Origin: Streptomyces sp. NBC_00286
Lineage (GTDB): Bacteria; Actinomycetota; Actinomycetes; Streptomycetales; Streptomycetaceae
Direction: 5' to 3'
Length of the DNA: 64,000 bases
Assembly (NCBI RefSeq): GCF_036173125.1
Contig: NZ_CP108054.1
Coordinates: forward strand, 3,968,001-4,032,000
Part shown: in pieces, positions 1-8,375 of the stretch
How positions within the stretch are numbered: position 1 is the first letter of the stretch
Layout: each line of letters starts with the position of its first letter
The notes under the pieces: generated by a model
What the model saw: the letters and a program-made list of their open reading frames with translations, nothing else
Databases searched by the model: none
What the model was told of the DNA's origin: nothing
Translations under genes and position numbers: made by a program

Positions 1-524
1 ACGTCGTCACCGCTGGTCAGCGACGTGCCAGGAGCGGGCGCCACGACGTCATGGGCGCCCACCTCGACACCCTCCTCGGCGAGCAGCTCGTGCACATCGT
101 CCGCGAAGGTGTGCAGCGTGCGCGGCTTTCCGTCGACAGTCAGCTCGATCGCCTTGTCGTCGGCGACGAACGCCGAGGTACCGCCCGCCAGAAAGGCGAC
201 GACCAACGCCCGCGGCACCAACCGCCGCACCGCCTGCGGCCGCTCGGCGGCCTTCTGCCGCCGAGCCGCCCGCCGCGCCTCGGCCCGCCCACCGAAGGCA
301 CCGGGCAACTCGAGCGTGGGCGGCAACGGGCAGTGCAGCTGCGGCTCGGTGGCCGCTTCGGGATCGGCCTCATGGCTGACCTCGTACTGGGTCTCGTACG
401 CAGGCCGATACGTATCCACGTAACCCTGCGGATCATCATCGGCGTACGGCTCATCGTTCAGCTCATCGTCCGGCTGATCGTTCTCGTACGCCGGGCCATA
501 CGTCTCGTACTGCGAAGTGCTCAC
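1..524 (-). CDS. rpfB: Resuscitation-promoting factor RpfB, N-terminal part (cut by window edge)
   Basis: Only the first 174 codons are present; the gene leaves the window at base 1. The product opens with an acidic, tyrosine-rich leader (residues 1-75), a basic stretch (79-104), a single membrane or signal-anchor segment (about 103-121), and then the start of a DUF348/YabE-like repeat (ELTVDGKPRTLHTF, from residue 127). This order is typical of RpfB, a cell-wall lytic factor acting outside the membrane on dormant cells or spores; its G5 and lysozyme-like catalytic domains would lie outside the window. Start is GTG at 524 with a GGAG about 12 bases upstream. tatD lies upstream on the same strand across 131 bp. 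The RpfB name rests on domain order and the tatD neighbour, since the catalytic part is not visible. Confidence 0.85.
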   Translation of the reverse strand, partial: MSTSQYETYGPAYENDQPDDELNDEPYADDDPQGYVDTYRPAYETQYEVSHEADPEAATEPQLHCPLPPTLELPGAFGGRAEARRAARRQKAAERPQAVRRLVPRALVVAFLAGGTSAFVADDKAIELTVDGKPRTLHTFADDVHELLAEEGVEVGAHDVVAPAPGTSLTSGDD

Positions 525-655
525 GACGACACGCTCCAGGGAGTCCTCCGGATCGGGCGCGGAGAACCTAGCGGAGGGGCCGTCACTCTCCAAGGCGCCA
601 CGACTACGTTGCGTCGCCGTGCGACCCGGTAATGCGCCCCCTTGGGCGTTATGCG

Positions 656-1525
656 TCAGTAATCGAAGGCACGCTTCGTGTTCGCCGCGAGGGCCGTCGC
701 CAGCGCGTCCTCGTCCAGACCGCGTACGGCGGCCATCGCGCGGACCGTGACCGGAATGAGATATGGGGCGTTAGGCCGTCCGCGGTACGGCGCGGGTGTC
801 AGGAACGGTGCGTCCGTCTCGACGAGGACGAGTTCGAGGGGCGCCACGGCGAGGGCATCGCGCAACGGCTGGGCGTTCTTGAAGGTCATGTTCCCGGCGA
901 AGGACATGAAGTAGCCGTTCTCCGCGCACAGTTCGGCCATCTCCGCGTCGCCGGAGTAGCAGTGGAAGACGGTGCGTTCGGGGGCGCCCTCCTCCTTCAG
1001 TACGCGTAGCACGTCGGCGTGGGCGTCGCGATCGTGGATGACCAGCGCCTTGCCGTGCCGCTTGGCGATCTCGATATGGGCCCGAAACGACCTCTCCTGC
1101 GCGGCCTTGCCCTCGGGTCCCGTACGGAAGTAGTCGAGCCCGGTCTCGCCGACGCCCTTGACCTGCGGGAGCCCCGCGAGCCGGTCGATCTCGGCGAGCG
1201 CCTCGTCCAGCGCGCCGTCTCCGCCGGGCTCGCGGGCGCTCTGCCGGGACCAGCCGTCGGGGTCGCCGTGCACGATCCGCGGCGCCTCGTTGGGATGCAG
1301 CGCGACGGTCGCGTGCACGGCCTCGTACTCCGCGGCCGTCTCCGCCGCCCACCGCGAGCCCTTCAGGTCGCAGCCGACCTGCACGACCGTCGTCACCCCG
1401 ACCGCCGCGGCCTTCGCGAGCCCCTCCGCGACCGTGCCCGACTGCATGTCGAGGTGGGTGTGCGAGTCGGCGACGGGCACGCGGAGGGGGTCCGGGAGGG
1501 GCGGGGCTTCGGCGTTGGAGGGCAT
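656..1525 (-). CDS. tatD: TatD-family metal-dependent hydrolase (DNase)
   Basis: 289 residues, normal for the TatD/YcfH family of two-metal TIM-barrel phosphoesterases with 3'-5' exonuclease activity. Metal ligands are all present: H22 and H24 in SHTHLD, E127 in GVGETGLDY, H164 in LVIHDR, H188 in FHCYSG and D238 in VETDAPF. Start is ATG at 1525; it has no Shine-Dalgarno sequence but a TAGGAT hexamer 6 bases upstream, so the mRNA is probably leaderless. It lies upstream of rpfB on the same strand, the usual actinobacterial arrangement. Confidence 0.93.
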   Translation of the reverse strand: MPSNAEAPPLPDPLRVPVADSHTHLDMQSGTVAEGLAKAAAVGVTTVVQVGCDLKGSRWAAETAAEYEAVHATVALHPNEAPRIVHGDPDGWSRQSAREPGGDGALDEALAEIDRLAGLPQVKGVGETGLDYFRTGPEGKAAQERSFRAHIEIAKRHGKALVIHDRDAHADVLRVLKEEGAPERTVFHCYSGDAEMAELCAENGYFMSFAGNMTFKNAQPLRDALAVAPLELVLVETDAPFLTPAPYRGRPNAPYLIPVTVRAMAAVRGLDEDALATALAANTKRAFDY

Positions 1526-1531
1526 GCCCCG

Positions 1532-1537
1532 ATCCTA
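1532..1537 (-). promoter_or_regulatory. Leaderless -10 hexamer of tatD
   Basis: TAGGAT on the minus strand ends 6 bases before the tatD ATG. This is the spacing expected when transcription begins at the start codon. Inferred from sequence only. Confidence 0.5.
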
Positions 1538-1557
1538 CGAAGGGGCCGCGGCGGCCC

Positions 1558-1950
1558 TCACCCCGCCTTGCGGTGGTGGAAAGGGTGGAGCAGATCGGAC
1601 AGGTGCCAGTGATGGCGCTCCTCGGGCTCCGCGGCCCCCGAGGCCTCCGTGGACTCGGCCTCGGGCCGCTCCGCCTGGCGCGGCACCGAGCGGGAACGGC
1701 GCGGGTGCAGGGAGTTCATCGCGGAGGACACCTGGCCGGCCCGCATGATGCGTACGACGTGGTTGTCGCAGTTCTGGCAGGTGGGCCGACTGAGCGGCGA
1801 CGGCACGACATGTCCATCGGCCACGTACGTCACGAACTCGTGGCCCTCGGCGTCGAAGTGGTGCTCGATCTCGTACGACTGCTCCCAGCCATGCCCGCAC
1901 CGCATACAGGCGAACGAATACGACTCGTGCACAACAGCCATCTCACTCAT
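1558..1950 (-). CDS. Small zinc-ribbon-like protein of unknown function
   Basis: 130 residues. Two CxxC pairs, C15/C18 (CMRC) and C58/C61 (CQNC), 40 residues apart suggest a structural zinc site. Between them is an acidic/histidine segment (EIEHHFDAEGHEF). The C-terminal half is charged, rich in Arg/Glu, and ends in a His cluster (HHWHLSDLLHPFHHRKAG), probably disordered. ATG at 1950 is preceded by AGGAG 7 bases upstream; a longer reading from 2052 has no such signal and starts with low-complexity sequence, so I reject it. It lies 32 bp upstream of tatD on the same strand and may be cotranscribed. Looks like a Streptomyces-conserved hypothetical; no function assigned. Confidence 0.8.
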   Translation of the reverse strand: MSEMAVVHESYSFACMRCGHGWEQSYEIEHHFDAEGHEFVTYVADGHVVPSPLSRPTCQNCDNHVVRIMRAGQVSSAMNSLHPRRSRSVPRQAERPEAESTEASGAAEPEERHHWHLSDLLHPFHHRKAG

Positions 1951-2218
1951 GCCAGCTCCTAGGGTCCGCTGGTCTGACGCCTCCGGGGGAGCGGAGGCGG
2001 GGAACGGGTACGTCCCGCCACCCAGTGGACTCTCCGGCCGCCCCAAGTGCACGAAACCTGCCGACTATTGGAGACGCCTTGGCACTTCTTTGTCCGGGAG
2101 GCCGGATGGCAGGCCTGAGCTTTGCCTGCACCAGGACCGGATTTACTCGCCCATGGGGCGCACGGGGTCCGGTCAGGGGAGCGGGGTGCGCCCCTTTAGA
2201 AGCGCCGGGGGGTGCGCC

Positions 2219-2228
2219 CCTTTTGGGG
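2219..2228. repeat. Left 10-bp target-site duplication of the IS4-family element
   Basis: CCTTTTGGGG here is repeated exactly at 3746-3755, directly outside the terminal inverted repeats. It marks the insertion as transposition into the centre of a dispersed GC-rich repeat. Confidence 0.85.
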
Positions 2229-3745
2229 CAAGGCCATGAAGTTATGGTTCAGCGGCTGGTGGCAAGGGGTGCTTGATCTGGCGGAACGCAGAGTGCAGGA
2301 AGCGGAGCCCCGGTAGAACTGACAGTCGACCAAGACATGTCGTTCACAAAGACCGGAGGCTCCGCTGTCCGTGCAGTGTGTCATCACCCGCGAGATCGCG
2401 GTAGCCGAGGGCCTCTACGCGCCAGGCCATCTGGGCGAGCTGACCCAGATCGTGCCGTTCGAGATGGTCGATACGGTGCTCGCCGAGTGCGGGGCCGTTC
2501 AGCGTCGGCTGCGCAAGCTGCCTGCCCGCGTCGTCGTCTACCTGCTGCTGGCCGCCGCGTTGTTCGAGGACTGCGGCTACCGCGCCGTGTGGGGCAAGCT
2601 GACTGCCGCGTTGGATGCGCTGCCGCTGCCGAGTGTCACGGCAACAGCCCTGTGGCATGCCCGCTGCCGCCTGGGACCCCGCCCGCTGCAGGCCCTGTTC
2701 GACCTCCTGCGCGGCCCGGCGAGCACGATCGGTACCACCGGGGCACGCTGGGCCCACCTGCTGGTCGTCGCCATCGACGGCACCTACCTCGACGTCCCCG
2801 ACAGCCCCCACACCCGCGCCTGCCTGGGCAAGGGGTCCAACCGGTTCAACACCGCCGGCTACCCGCAGATCTGCCTGACCGCCCTGGTCGCCTGCGGCAC
2901 CCGCGCCGTCCTGGACGCGGCCTTCGGACCACGCAGCACCGGCGAGACCACCTACGGCCGGCGCCTGCTGCGCTCCCTGACACCCGGAATGATCGTGCTG
3001 CTGGACCGCGGCTTCAGCGGCAACGCCTTCCTTGAGCACACCGCCGCCACCGGAGCCGACTTCCTGGCCCGCCTGACCGCCACCCGCAAACCGCCCCTCC
3101 TGCGGCGCCTGCCGGACGGCTCCTTCCTCTCCCGCATCGCCACCGTCGACGTCCGCATCATCGAATGCGAGATCACCATCACCACCACCGCCGGACGCCA
3201 CACCGGCGTCTACCGTCTGGCGACCACCCTGCTCGACCACCGCACCCATCCCGCGTTCGAGCTGGTCAAGCTCTACCACGAACGCTGGGAAGTGGAGTCC
3301 GCCTACTTCGCGATCAAGAAATCCATGCTCGGCCGCCGGGTCCTGCGCGCCCGCACCATGCCCGGCATCGCCCAGGAGGTCTACGCCCTGCTCACCGTCT
3401 ACCAGGCCATCAGGACCGCCATCGCCGACGCCACCGGCACCGTCCCCGGCACCGACCCAGACCGCGCAAGCTTCTCCGCCGCCCTCCAAGCCGCCCGCGA
3501 CCAGGTCGTCCAGGCCGCGAACGTGATCGCCGGCACCACCATCGACCTCGTCGGCGCCATCGGCCACGCGGTCCTGAACCAGCTCATGCCCGCCCGCCGC
3601 CTGCGCGTCAGCCCCCGCGCCGTCAAACGCCCCCTGTCCCGCTACGCCTATAAAAGTCTCCGCGTCGACCGACGCACCTACAAGGCCACCATCAGCATCG
3701 ACATCCTCTCGACAACAGCCATCAGCCCATAACTTCATGGCCTTG
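2229..3745 (+). mobile_element. Complete IS4-family insertion sequence (about 1.52 kb)
   Basis: The element is bounded by perfect 19-bp inverted repeats: CAAGGCCATGAAGTTATGG at 2229-2247 and its complement at 3727-3745. Two more bases match on each side if the duplicated GG/CC is counted. A 10-bp direct repeat CCTTTTGGGG flanks it, within the range known for IS4-type elements. One intact transposase gene fills the interior. Both ends, the duplication and the reading frame are intact, so the insertion looks recent and possibly still mobile. It splits a dispersed streptomycete repeat whose two halves remain at about 2183-2228 and 3752-3790. Confidence 0.93.
2371..3732 (+). CDS. IS4-family DDE transposase
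   Basis: 453 residues. The N-terminal part (about residues 1-110) resembles the IS4 transposase N-terminal domain. The catalytic core follows: first Asp in VVAIDGTYLDVPD, second Asp in VLLDRGFSG, and Glu in YHERWEVESAYFAIK. That last block fits the IS4 Y-x2-R-x3-E-x6-K signature exactly. GTG at 2371 follows a GGAGG about 11 bases upstream. The stop lies within the right inverted repeat. No frameshift or internal stop is seen. It catalyses cut-and-paste of the surrounding element. Confidence 0.93.
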   Translation: MQCVITREIAVAEGLYAPGHLGELTQIVPFEMVDTVLAECGAVQRRLRKLPARVVVYLLLAAALFEDCGYRAVWGKLTAALDALPLPSVTATALWHARCRLGPRPLQALFDLLRGPASTIGTTGARWAHLLVVAIDGTYLDVPDSPHTRACLGKGSNRFNTAGYPQICLTALVACGTRAVLDAAFGPRSTGETTYGRRLLRSLTPGMIVLLDRGFSGNAFLEHTAATGADFLARLTATRKPPLLRRLPDGSFLSRIATVDVRIIECEITITTTAGRHTGVYRLATTLLDHRTHPAFELVKLYHERWEVESAYFAIKKSMLGRRVLRARTMPGIAQEVYALLTVYQAIRTAIADATGTVPGTDPDRASFSAALQAARDQVVQAANVIAGTTIDLVGAIGHAVLNQLMPARRLRVSPRAVKRPLSRYAYKSLRVDRRTYKATISIDILSTTAISP

Positions 3746-3755
3746 CCTTTTGGGG
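3746..3755. repeat. Right 10-bp target-site duplication of the IS4-family element
   Basis: CCTTTTGGGG, identical to 2219-2228, adjoining the right inverted repeat. Confidence 0.85.
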
Positions 3756-3790
3756 GCGCGGGGAACTGCGCGAGCAACCACACACAGCCC
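3752..3790. repeat. Right half of a dispersed GC-rich palindromic repeat, split by the IS
   Basis: Contains GGGGGCGCGGGGAACTGCGCG followed by an AGCAACCACAC variant of the usual ACCAGCCAC end. Joined to the bases left of the IS (about 2210-2228) it recreates the repeat seen at 10119-10190, 24964-25043 and 58750-59244. Confidence 0.7.
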
Positions 3791-3848
3791 GCAGCCCGCA
3801 GCCCGCAGAAATCAGCACCAGCAACGGCGCTACCCGGAACGCCCGGTC

Positions 3849-4697
3849 TCAAGGCGCGGAGTGCTTTGAAGCCACCACCGCATCAAAAACCTCCCGCTTA
3901 GGCCGCCCCGCCTCCGCCGCAACGGAGGCAATGGCCTCCTTACGCCGCTCCCCCGCCTCCTCCCGAACCCGAACCCGCCGCACAAGCTCCGCCGCGTCCA
4001 CGTCCTCGGCCCCCTTCTCCGGCGCCCCCTCCACCACAACGGTGATCTCGCCCCGGACCCCCTCCGCGGCCCAAGCGGCCAGCTCCCCCAAAGTCCCCCG
4101 CTTGACCTCCTCGTACGTCTTGGTCAACTCCCGGCACACAGCGGCCCGCCGATCACCACCAAACACCTCCGCCATCGCGGCCAGCGTGTCGTCCACCCGA
4201 TGCGGCGACTCGAAGTACACAAGCGTCCGCCGCTCCCCCGCGACCTCCCGCAACCGCGACAACCGCTCCCCCGCCTTCCGAGGCAGAAACCCCTCGAAGC
4301 AGAACCGGTCGACCGGCAGCCCGGACAACGCGAGCGCGGTCAGCACGGCGGACGGCCCGGGCACGGCGGTCACCCGGATGTCCCGCTCCACCGCAGCCGC
4401 GACCAGCCGATAGCCAGGGTCGGAAACCGACGGCATCCCCGCGTCCGTGACGAGCAACACACGCGCCCCACCGGCCAGCGCCTCCACCAACTCGGGCGTA
4501 CGAGCCGACTCGTTCCCCTCGAAGTACGACACGACCCGCCCGCCGGGCTGCACGCCCAGCGCCTGTGTCAGCCGGCGCAGCCGCCGCGTGTCCTCGGCGG
4601 CGATCACATCGGCGGCCGTCAGTTCCTGGGCCAGCCGGGGCGGCGCGTCCGCGACGTCCCCGATGGGAGTGCCTGCGAGTACAAGGGTTCCTGTCAC
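3849..4697 (-). CDS. rsmI: 16S rRNA (cytidine-1402-2'-O)-methyltransferase RsmI
   Basis: 282 residues, the usual RsmI length. It methylates the ribose of C1402 in the decoding centre of 16S rRNA using S-adenosylmethionine. The N-terminal tetrapyrrole-methylase fold shows LVLAGTPIGD (residues 5-14), AAEDTRRLRRL, VLLVTDAGMPSVSDPG and VTAVPGPSAVLTAL, then FEGFLPRK. ATG at 4697 is 62 bp from the divergent pmt start. The divergent rsmI-pmt pair is common in actinobacteria. Nothing unusual is seen apart from the IS that now sits about 100 bp downstream. Confidence 0.95.
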   Translation of the reverse strand: MTGTLVLAGTPIGDVADAPPRLAQELTAADVIAAEDTRRLRRLTQALGVQPGGRVVSYFEGNESARTPELVEALAGGARVLLVTDAGMPSVSDPGYRLVAAAVERDIRVTAVPGPSAVLTALALSGLPVDRFCFEGFLPRKAGERLSRLREVAGERRTLVYFESPHRVDDTLAAMAEVFGGDRRAAVCRELTKTYEEVKRGTLGELAAWAAEGVRGEITVVVEGAPEKGAEDVDAAELVRRVRVREEAGERRKEAIASVAAEAGRPKREVFDAVVASKHSAP

Positions 4698-4747
4698 GGT
4701 TCCATCCTCGCAGGGCCGATAAAGGGGCCTTGCACAGAAGGGTTCCC

Positions 4748-4753
4748 TACGAT
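4748..4753 (+). promoter_or_regulatory. Leaderless -10 hexamer of pmt
   Basis: TACGAT ends 6 bases before the GTG of pmt at 4760, with no Shine-Dalgarno between. It supports the 4760 start over longer readings. Confidence 0.55.
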
Positions 4754-4759
4754 GGCGCG

Positions 4760-6499
4760 GTGACCAGTACCGCGTCCCACACGGACATCCGGAAGGAACA
4801 GGGCGTCGAAGAACAGCGGCCGTCGTGGCAGCTGCGGCTTCGCCGGTTCGGCTACACGAGCCCGGCGAGAAGCGACGTCCGCGACCGTCTGGTGCCCGCG
4901 TACGCGCAGCCCAGCCCGCGGGTGTGGGCGGCGTTCGGCCTGTCGAAGCCGACCGCCGCGCTCGTGGTCCGCTGGTCGGCCTGGGCGGGCCCGCTGCTGA
5001 TCACGCTCCTTGCGGGCCTGACGCGGTTCTGGAACCTGGGCAGCCCGAAGGCGGTGATATTCGACGAGACGTACTACGCCAAGGACGCGTGGGCGCTGAT
5101 CCACCGCGGATACGAGGTCAACTGGGCCAAGGACGCCAACGAGCTGATCCTGCAGAGGAACGGCGACGTCCCGATCCCGTCGGAGGCCGCGTACGTCGTC
5201 CATCCGCCGGTCGGCAAGTACGTGATCGGGCTCGGCGAGTGGCTGTTCGGGTTCACGCCCTTCGGCTGGCGGTTCATGACGGCCCTGCTCGGCACGCTGT
5301 CCGTGCTGATGCTGTGCCGGATCGGCCGCCGTCTGTTCCGCTCGACGTTCCTCGGCTGCCTCGCGGGCGGTCTGATGGCTGTCGACGGGCTGCACTTCGT
5401 GATGAGCCGCACGGCGCTGCTCGACCAGGTGCTGATGTTCTTCGTGCTCGCGGCCTTCGGCTGCCTGCTCATCGACCGGGACAGGACGCGCGCCCGCCTC
5501 GCCGCCGCTCTGCCACCGGACGAGGACGGAGTCGTACGCCCCGACGCGTACACGGCGGAACACACCCGTCTCGGCCTGCGTCCCTGGCGCTGGGCGGCCG
5601 GGCTGATGCTCGGCCTCGCCATCGGCACCAAGTGGAACGGCCTGTACGTACTGGTCGCGTTCTGCCTGCTGACGGTCCTGTGGGATGTCGGCTCACGCAG
5701 GGTCGCGGGCGCCCGGCACCCGTACAAGGCGGTGCTCAAGCGCGACACGGGCCTGGCGTTCGTGGCGACCGTGCCGGTGGCGATCGTCACGTATCTCGCC
5801 TCCTGGACCGGCTGGATCCTGTCCCCCTCCGACGGCACCGGCGCCTACTTCCGCAACTGGGCGGCCACCGAGGGCAAGGGCGGCAACTGGACCTTCCTGC
5901 CCGACTGGCTGCGCAGCCTGTGGCACTACGAGCACCAGGTGTACGAGTTCCATGTCGGCCTCACCTCGGCGCACACGTACCAGTCGAACCCGTGGAGCTG
6001 GATCGTCACCGGCCGCCCGGTCTCGTACTTCTACGAGTCCCCGCAGCCCGGCAAGGACGGCTGCCCCGTCGACGCGGGCGAGAAGTGCGCCCGCGAGGTC
6101 CTCGCCCTCGGCACGCCCCTGCTGTGGTGGGCCGCGGGCCTCGCGGTCCTCTATGTGCTGTGGCGCTGGTTCTTCCGCCGCGACTGGCGCGCGGGCGCGA
6201 TCGCCTGCGGTATCGCGGCCGGCTATCTGCCCTGGTTCATGTACCAGGAGCGCACGATCTTCTTCTTCTACGCGATCGTCTTCCTGCCGTTCCTGTGCCT
6301 GGCCCTGGCGATGATGATCGGCGCGATCCTGGGCCCGCCCGGTTCGAGCGAACGCCGCCGCGTGGCGGGCGCGGCGACGGCGGGCGTCCTGGTCCTGCTG
6401 ATCGCCTGGAACTTCATCTATTTCTGGCCGATCTACACCGGCCAGGCCATCCCGATAGACACCTGGCGATCACGAATGTGGCTGGACACCTGGGTTTGA
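4760..6499 (+). CDS. pmt: Dolichyl/polyprenyl-phosphate-mannose-protein O-mannosyltransferase
   Basis: 579 residues with a GT39 (PMT) N-terminal domain and a C-terminal four-helix PMT domain, about 10-11 membrane segments in all. It transfers mannose from polyprenyl-phosphate-mannose to Ser/Thr of exported proteins at the outer face of the membrane. The catalytic acidic pair is in the first loop, VIFDETYYAKDAW (about residues 97-109), and the second acidic site in MAVDGLHFVMSRTALLDQ. The C-terminal end FYFWPIYTGQ is typical of actinobacterial Pmt. The GTG at 4760 was chosen because the conserved start MTSTASHTDIRKEQ begins there and a -10 hexamer sits 6 bases upstream. Confidence 0.95.
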   Translation: MTSTASHTDIRKEQGVEEQRPSWQLRLRRFGYTSPARSDVRDRLVPAYAQPSPRVWAAFGLSKPTAALVVRWSAWAGPLLITLLAGLTRFWNLGSPKAVIFDETYYAKDAWALIHRGYEVNWAKDANELILQRNGDVPIPSEAAYVVHPPVGKYVIGLGEWLFGFTPFGWRFMTALLGTLSVLMLCRIGRRLFRSTFLGCLAGGLMAVDGLHFVMSRTALLDQVLMFFVLAAFGCLLIDRDRTRARLAAALPPDEDGVVRPDAYTAEHTRLGLRPWRWAAGLMLGLAIGTKWNGLYVLVAFCLLTVLWDVGSRRVAGARHPYKAVLKRDTGLAFVATVPVAIVTYLASWTGWILSPSDGTGAYFRNWAATEGKGGNWTFLPDWLRSLWHYEHQVYEFHVGLTSAHTYQSNPWSWIVTGRPVSYFYESPQPGKDGCPVDAGEKCAREVLALGTPLLWWAAGLAVLYVLWRWFFRRDWRAGAIACGIAAGYLPWFMYQERTIFFFYAIVFLPFLCLALAMMIGAILGPPGSSERRRVAGAATAGVLVLLIAWNFIYFWPIYTGQAIPIDTWRSRMWLDTWV

Positions 6500-6613
6500 A
6501 GGGCGATCTGAGGCGGTCCGGGGGCGGTTCCCGGAACGGAGACCTCGGCTTAACAATCGGGGAACACCGGCCACACCGGCCCCTCCTCCCGCATACAGTG
6601 CGGTAGATGACCA

Positions 6614-6637
6614 CCTTTCTGAACACGTTCAGAAAGG
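6614..6637. promoter_or_regulatory. 24-bp operator-like palindrome before the first PBP gene
   Basis: CCTTTCTGAAC (6614-6624) and GTTCAGAAAGG (6627-6637) are perfect 11-base complements separated by AC. It ends 21 bp before the ATG at 6659. The 2-base centre makes a protein-binding site likelier than an RNA hairpin. The regulator is unknown. Confidence 0.6.
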
Positions 6638-6658
6638 CCATGGGGAGGGGATCGCGCT

Positions 6659-8281
6659 ATGCGCAAGGGGGCTAAGACCGCCATTGTGGGCGGGGTGTTC
6701 GCGGTGATGGTCGGGGGTGCCGGATACGGCGCGTTCAACATCGTGTCGGCGATCGCAGGGGGCTCGGACGCCAAGGGCGAGAGGGTGAAGACCGGTCCGC
6801 CGTCGAGTGACGAGGTCAAGGAGACCAGCGCGGAGTTCTTCGCGGCCTGGGAGCAGGGGAAGGCGGCCAAGGCCGCCCAGTACACGAACAACGCGGGCGT
6901 GGCCCAGCCACTGTTCGCCGGCTACCGCACCGAGGCGCATCTGACCGACGTGAAGATCACGCCGGGTACGCCATCGGGCGGGAGGGTCCCGTTCTCGGTT
7001 GCGGCCACGGTGTCGTACGAGGGGAAGAGCAAGCCCCTGTCGTACAAGAGCGAGCTGACGGTCGTCCGCGGGGACACGACGGGCCGGGCGCTCGTCGATT
7101 GGCAGCCGACCGTGCTGCACCCGGATCTGGCGGAGGGCGACTCCCTGGTCACGGGCGAGGCGGCGAGCCCGCCGATCGAGGCGGTGGACCGGAACGGCAC
7201 CGTGCTGAGCAAGGAGAAGTACCCCTCGCTGGGGCCCATCCTGGACCAGCTGCGGGAGAAGTACGGAGAGACCGCGGGCGGCACCCCTGGCGTCGAGCTG
7301 GCGATCCGGAGCTCGGACGAGGAAGCGGGCGACAAGACGCTCGTCACGCTCGCGAAGGGCGAGCCGGGCAAGCTGCCCACCACGCTCAGCGCAGGCGTGC
7401 AGGCAGCCGCCGAGAAGGCGGTCAAGGAGTACTCCGAGTCGTCGGTGGTCGCGGTGAAGCCGAGCACCGGGGAGGTGCTGGCGGTCGCCAACAACCGGGC
7501 CGACGAGTTCAACGCGGCGTTCCTGGGCAAGCTCGCGCCGGGCTCCACGATGAAGATCATCTCCGCGGCGACGCTGATCGACAACGGCATCACGACCGCG
7601 ACCGGACCCGCGCCCTGCCCTGACACGGCGCCCTGGCAGAGCCAGACGTTCAAGAACATCGAGGGCATGGAGCCCAACGAGAACGCGACCCTCTCGGAGA
7701 GCTTCGCGCGCTCCTGCAACACGGCGTTCGTGAAGTACGCGGACTCGGTGGCGGTCGACTCGCTCACGAAGGAGGCGCAGGAGCGCTTCGGTCTCGGCCG
7801 GGACGACTGGAAGACCGGCATCGCGTCCTTCGACGGCTCCGTCCCTGCCTCCGGGGGCCCCAACACGGCGGCCAACATGCTCGGCCAGGGCGAGGTCCAG
7901 ATGAACCCGCTCAACATGGCCTCCGTCACCGCGACCGCCATGACGGGCAGGTTCCGGCAGCCGGTGATCGTGCCGCAGAGCCTCGACGACCGTGAGCTGG
8001 CCACCGCGAAGGGCCTGGACGCGGGCACGGTCGCGCAGTTGCGCCAGATGATGAACCGCACCGCGGTCAGCGGTACCGCGGCCAAGGCGATGGCTGACGT
8101 GGGTGGCGGCAGCATCGGCGCGAAGACCGGTTCAGCCGAGGTCGACGGGCGGAAGACGGCCGACAGCTGGTTCACCGGCTACCGCGACGACATCGCGGCG
8201 GCGGCCATGGCGCAGGAGGGCGGCCGGGGCGGCGACGTGGCGGGCCCGATTGTCGCAGCCGTGCTACGAGCGTCCTCCTGA
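6659..8281 (+). CDS. Penicillin-binding transpeptidase with NTF2-like N-terminal domain (paralogue 1)
   Basis: 540 residues. One N-terminal membrane anchor (residues 4-28), an NTF2-like/MecA-N domain (about 48-150), a linker, then a class B transpeptidase domain. All three active-site motifs are present: S296-T-M-K, S352-C-N and K489-T-G. It should cross-link peptidoglycan stem peptides outside the membrane. There is no transglycosylase domain. ATG at 6659 follows a GGGAGGGG. The next gene encodes a paralogue with the same layout. A perfect 11+11-bp palindrome lies just upstream. The organisation recalls PBP2a-like and PbpA/elongation-type class B proteins. Confidence 0.9.
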   Translation: MRKGAKTAIVGGVFAVMVGGAGYGAFNIVSAIAGGSDAKGERVKTGPPSSDEVKETSAEFFAAWEQGKAAKAAQYTNNAGVAQPLFAGYRTEAHLTDVKITPGTPSGGRVPFSVAATVSYEGKSKPLSYKSELTVVRGDTTGRALVDWQPTVLHPDLAEGDSLVTGEAASPPIEAVDRNGTVLSKEKYPSLGPILDQLREKYGETAGGTPGVELAIRSSDEEAGDKTLVTLAKGEPGKLPTTLSAGVQAAAEKAVKEYSESSVVAVKPSTGEVLAVANNRADEFNAAFLGKLAPGSTMKIISAATLIDNGITTATGPAPCPDTAPWQSQTFKNIEGMEPNENATLSESFARSCNTAFVKYADSVAVDSLTKEAQERFGLGRDDWKTGIASFDGSVPASGGPNTAANMLGQGEVQMNPLNMASVTATAMTGRFRQPVIVPQSLDDRELATAKGLDAGTVAQLRQMMNRTAVSGTAAKAMADVGGGSIGAKTGSAEVDGRKTADSWFTGYRDDIAAAAMAQEGGRGGDVAGPIVAAVLRASS

Positions 8282-8375
8282 GGTCCCGTCTGTCACACGG
8301 GGACCCTAGGCTGTTGGCTCTCGTTCTCTAAGTGGAACGTGGGAGTACTGAGGCAACAGCGGAGGAACGGGAGCC

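Noticed and set aside
525..655. c-di-AMP (ydaO-type) riboswitch before rpfB
   Set aside because: The leader is only about 130 bp and lacks the conserved riboswitch segments.
2344..3852. Long minus-strand reading frame antisense to the transposase (502 codons)
   Set aside because: Composition is Gly/Ala/Val/Asp repeats created by the third-codon GC of the transposase; the plus strand has the YREK and DDE motifs.
6614..6637. LexA (SOS) box
   Set aside because: The GAAC and GTTC half-sites are separated by 2 bases instead of the 4 of the actinobacterial SOS box.
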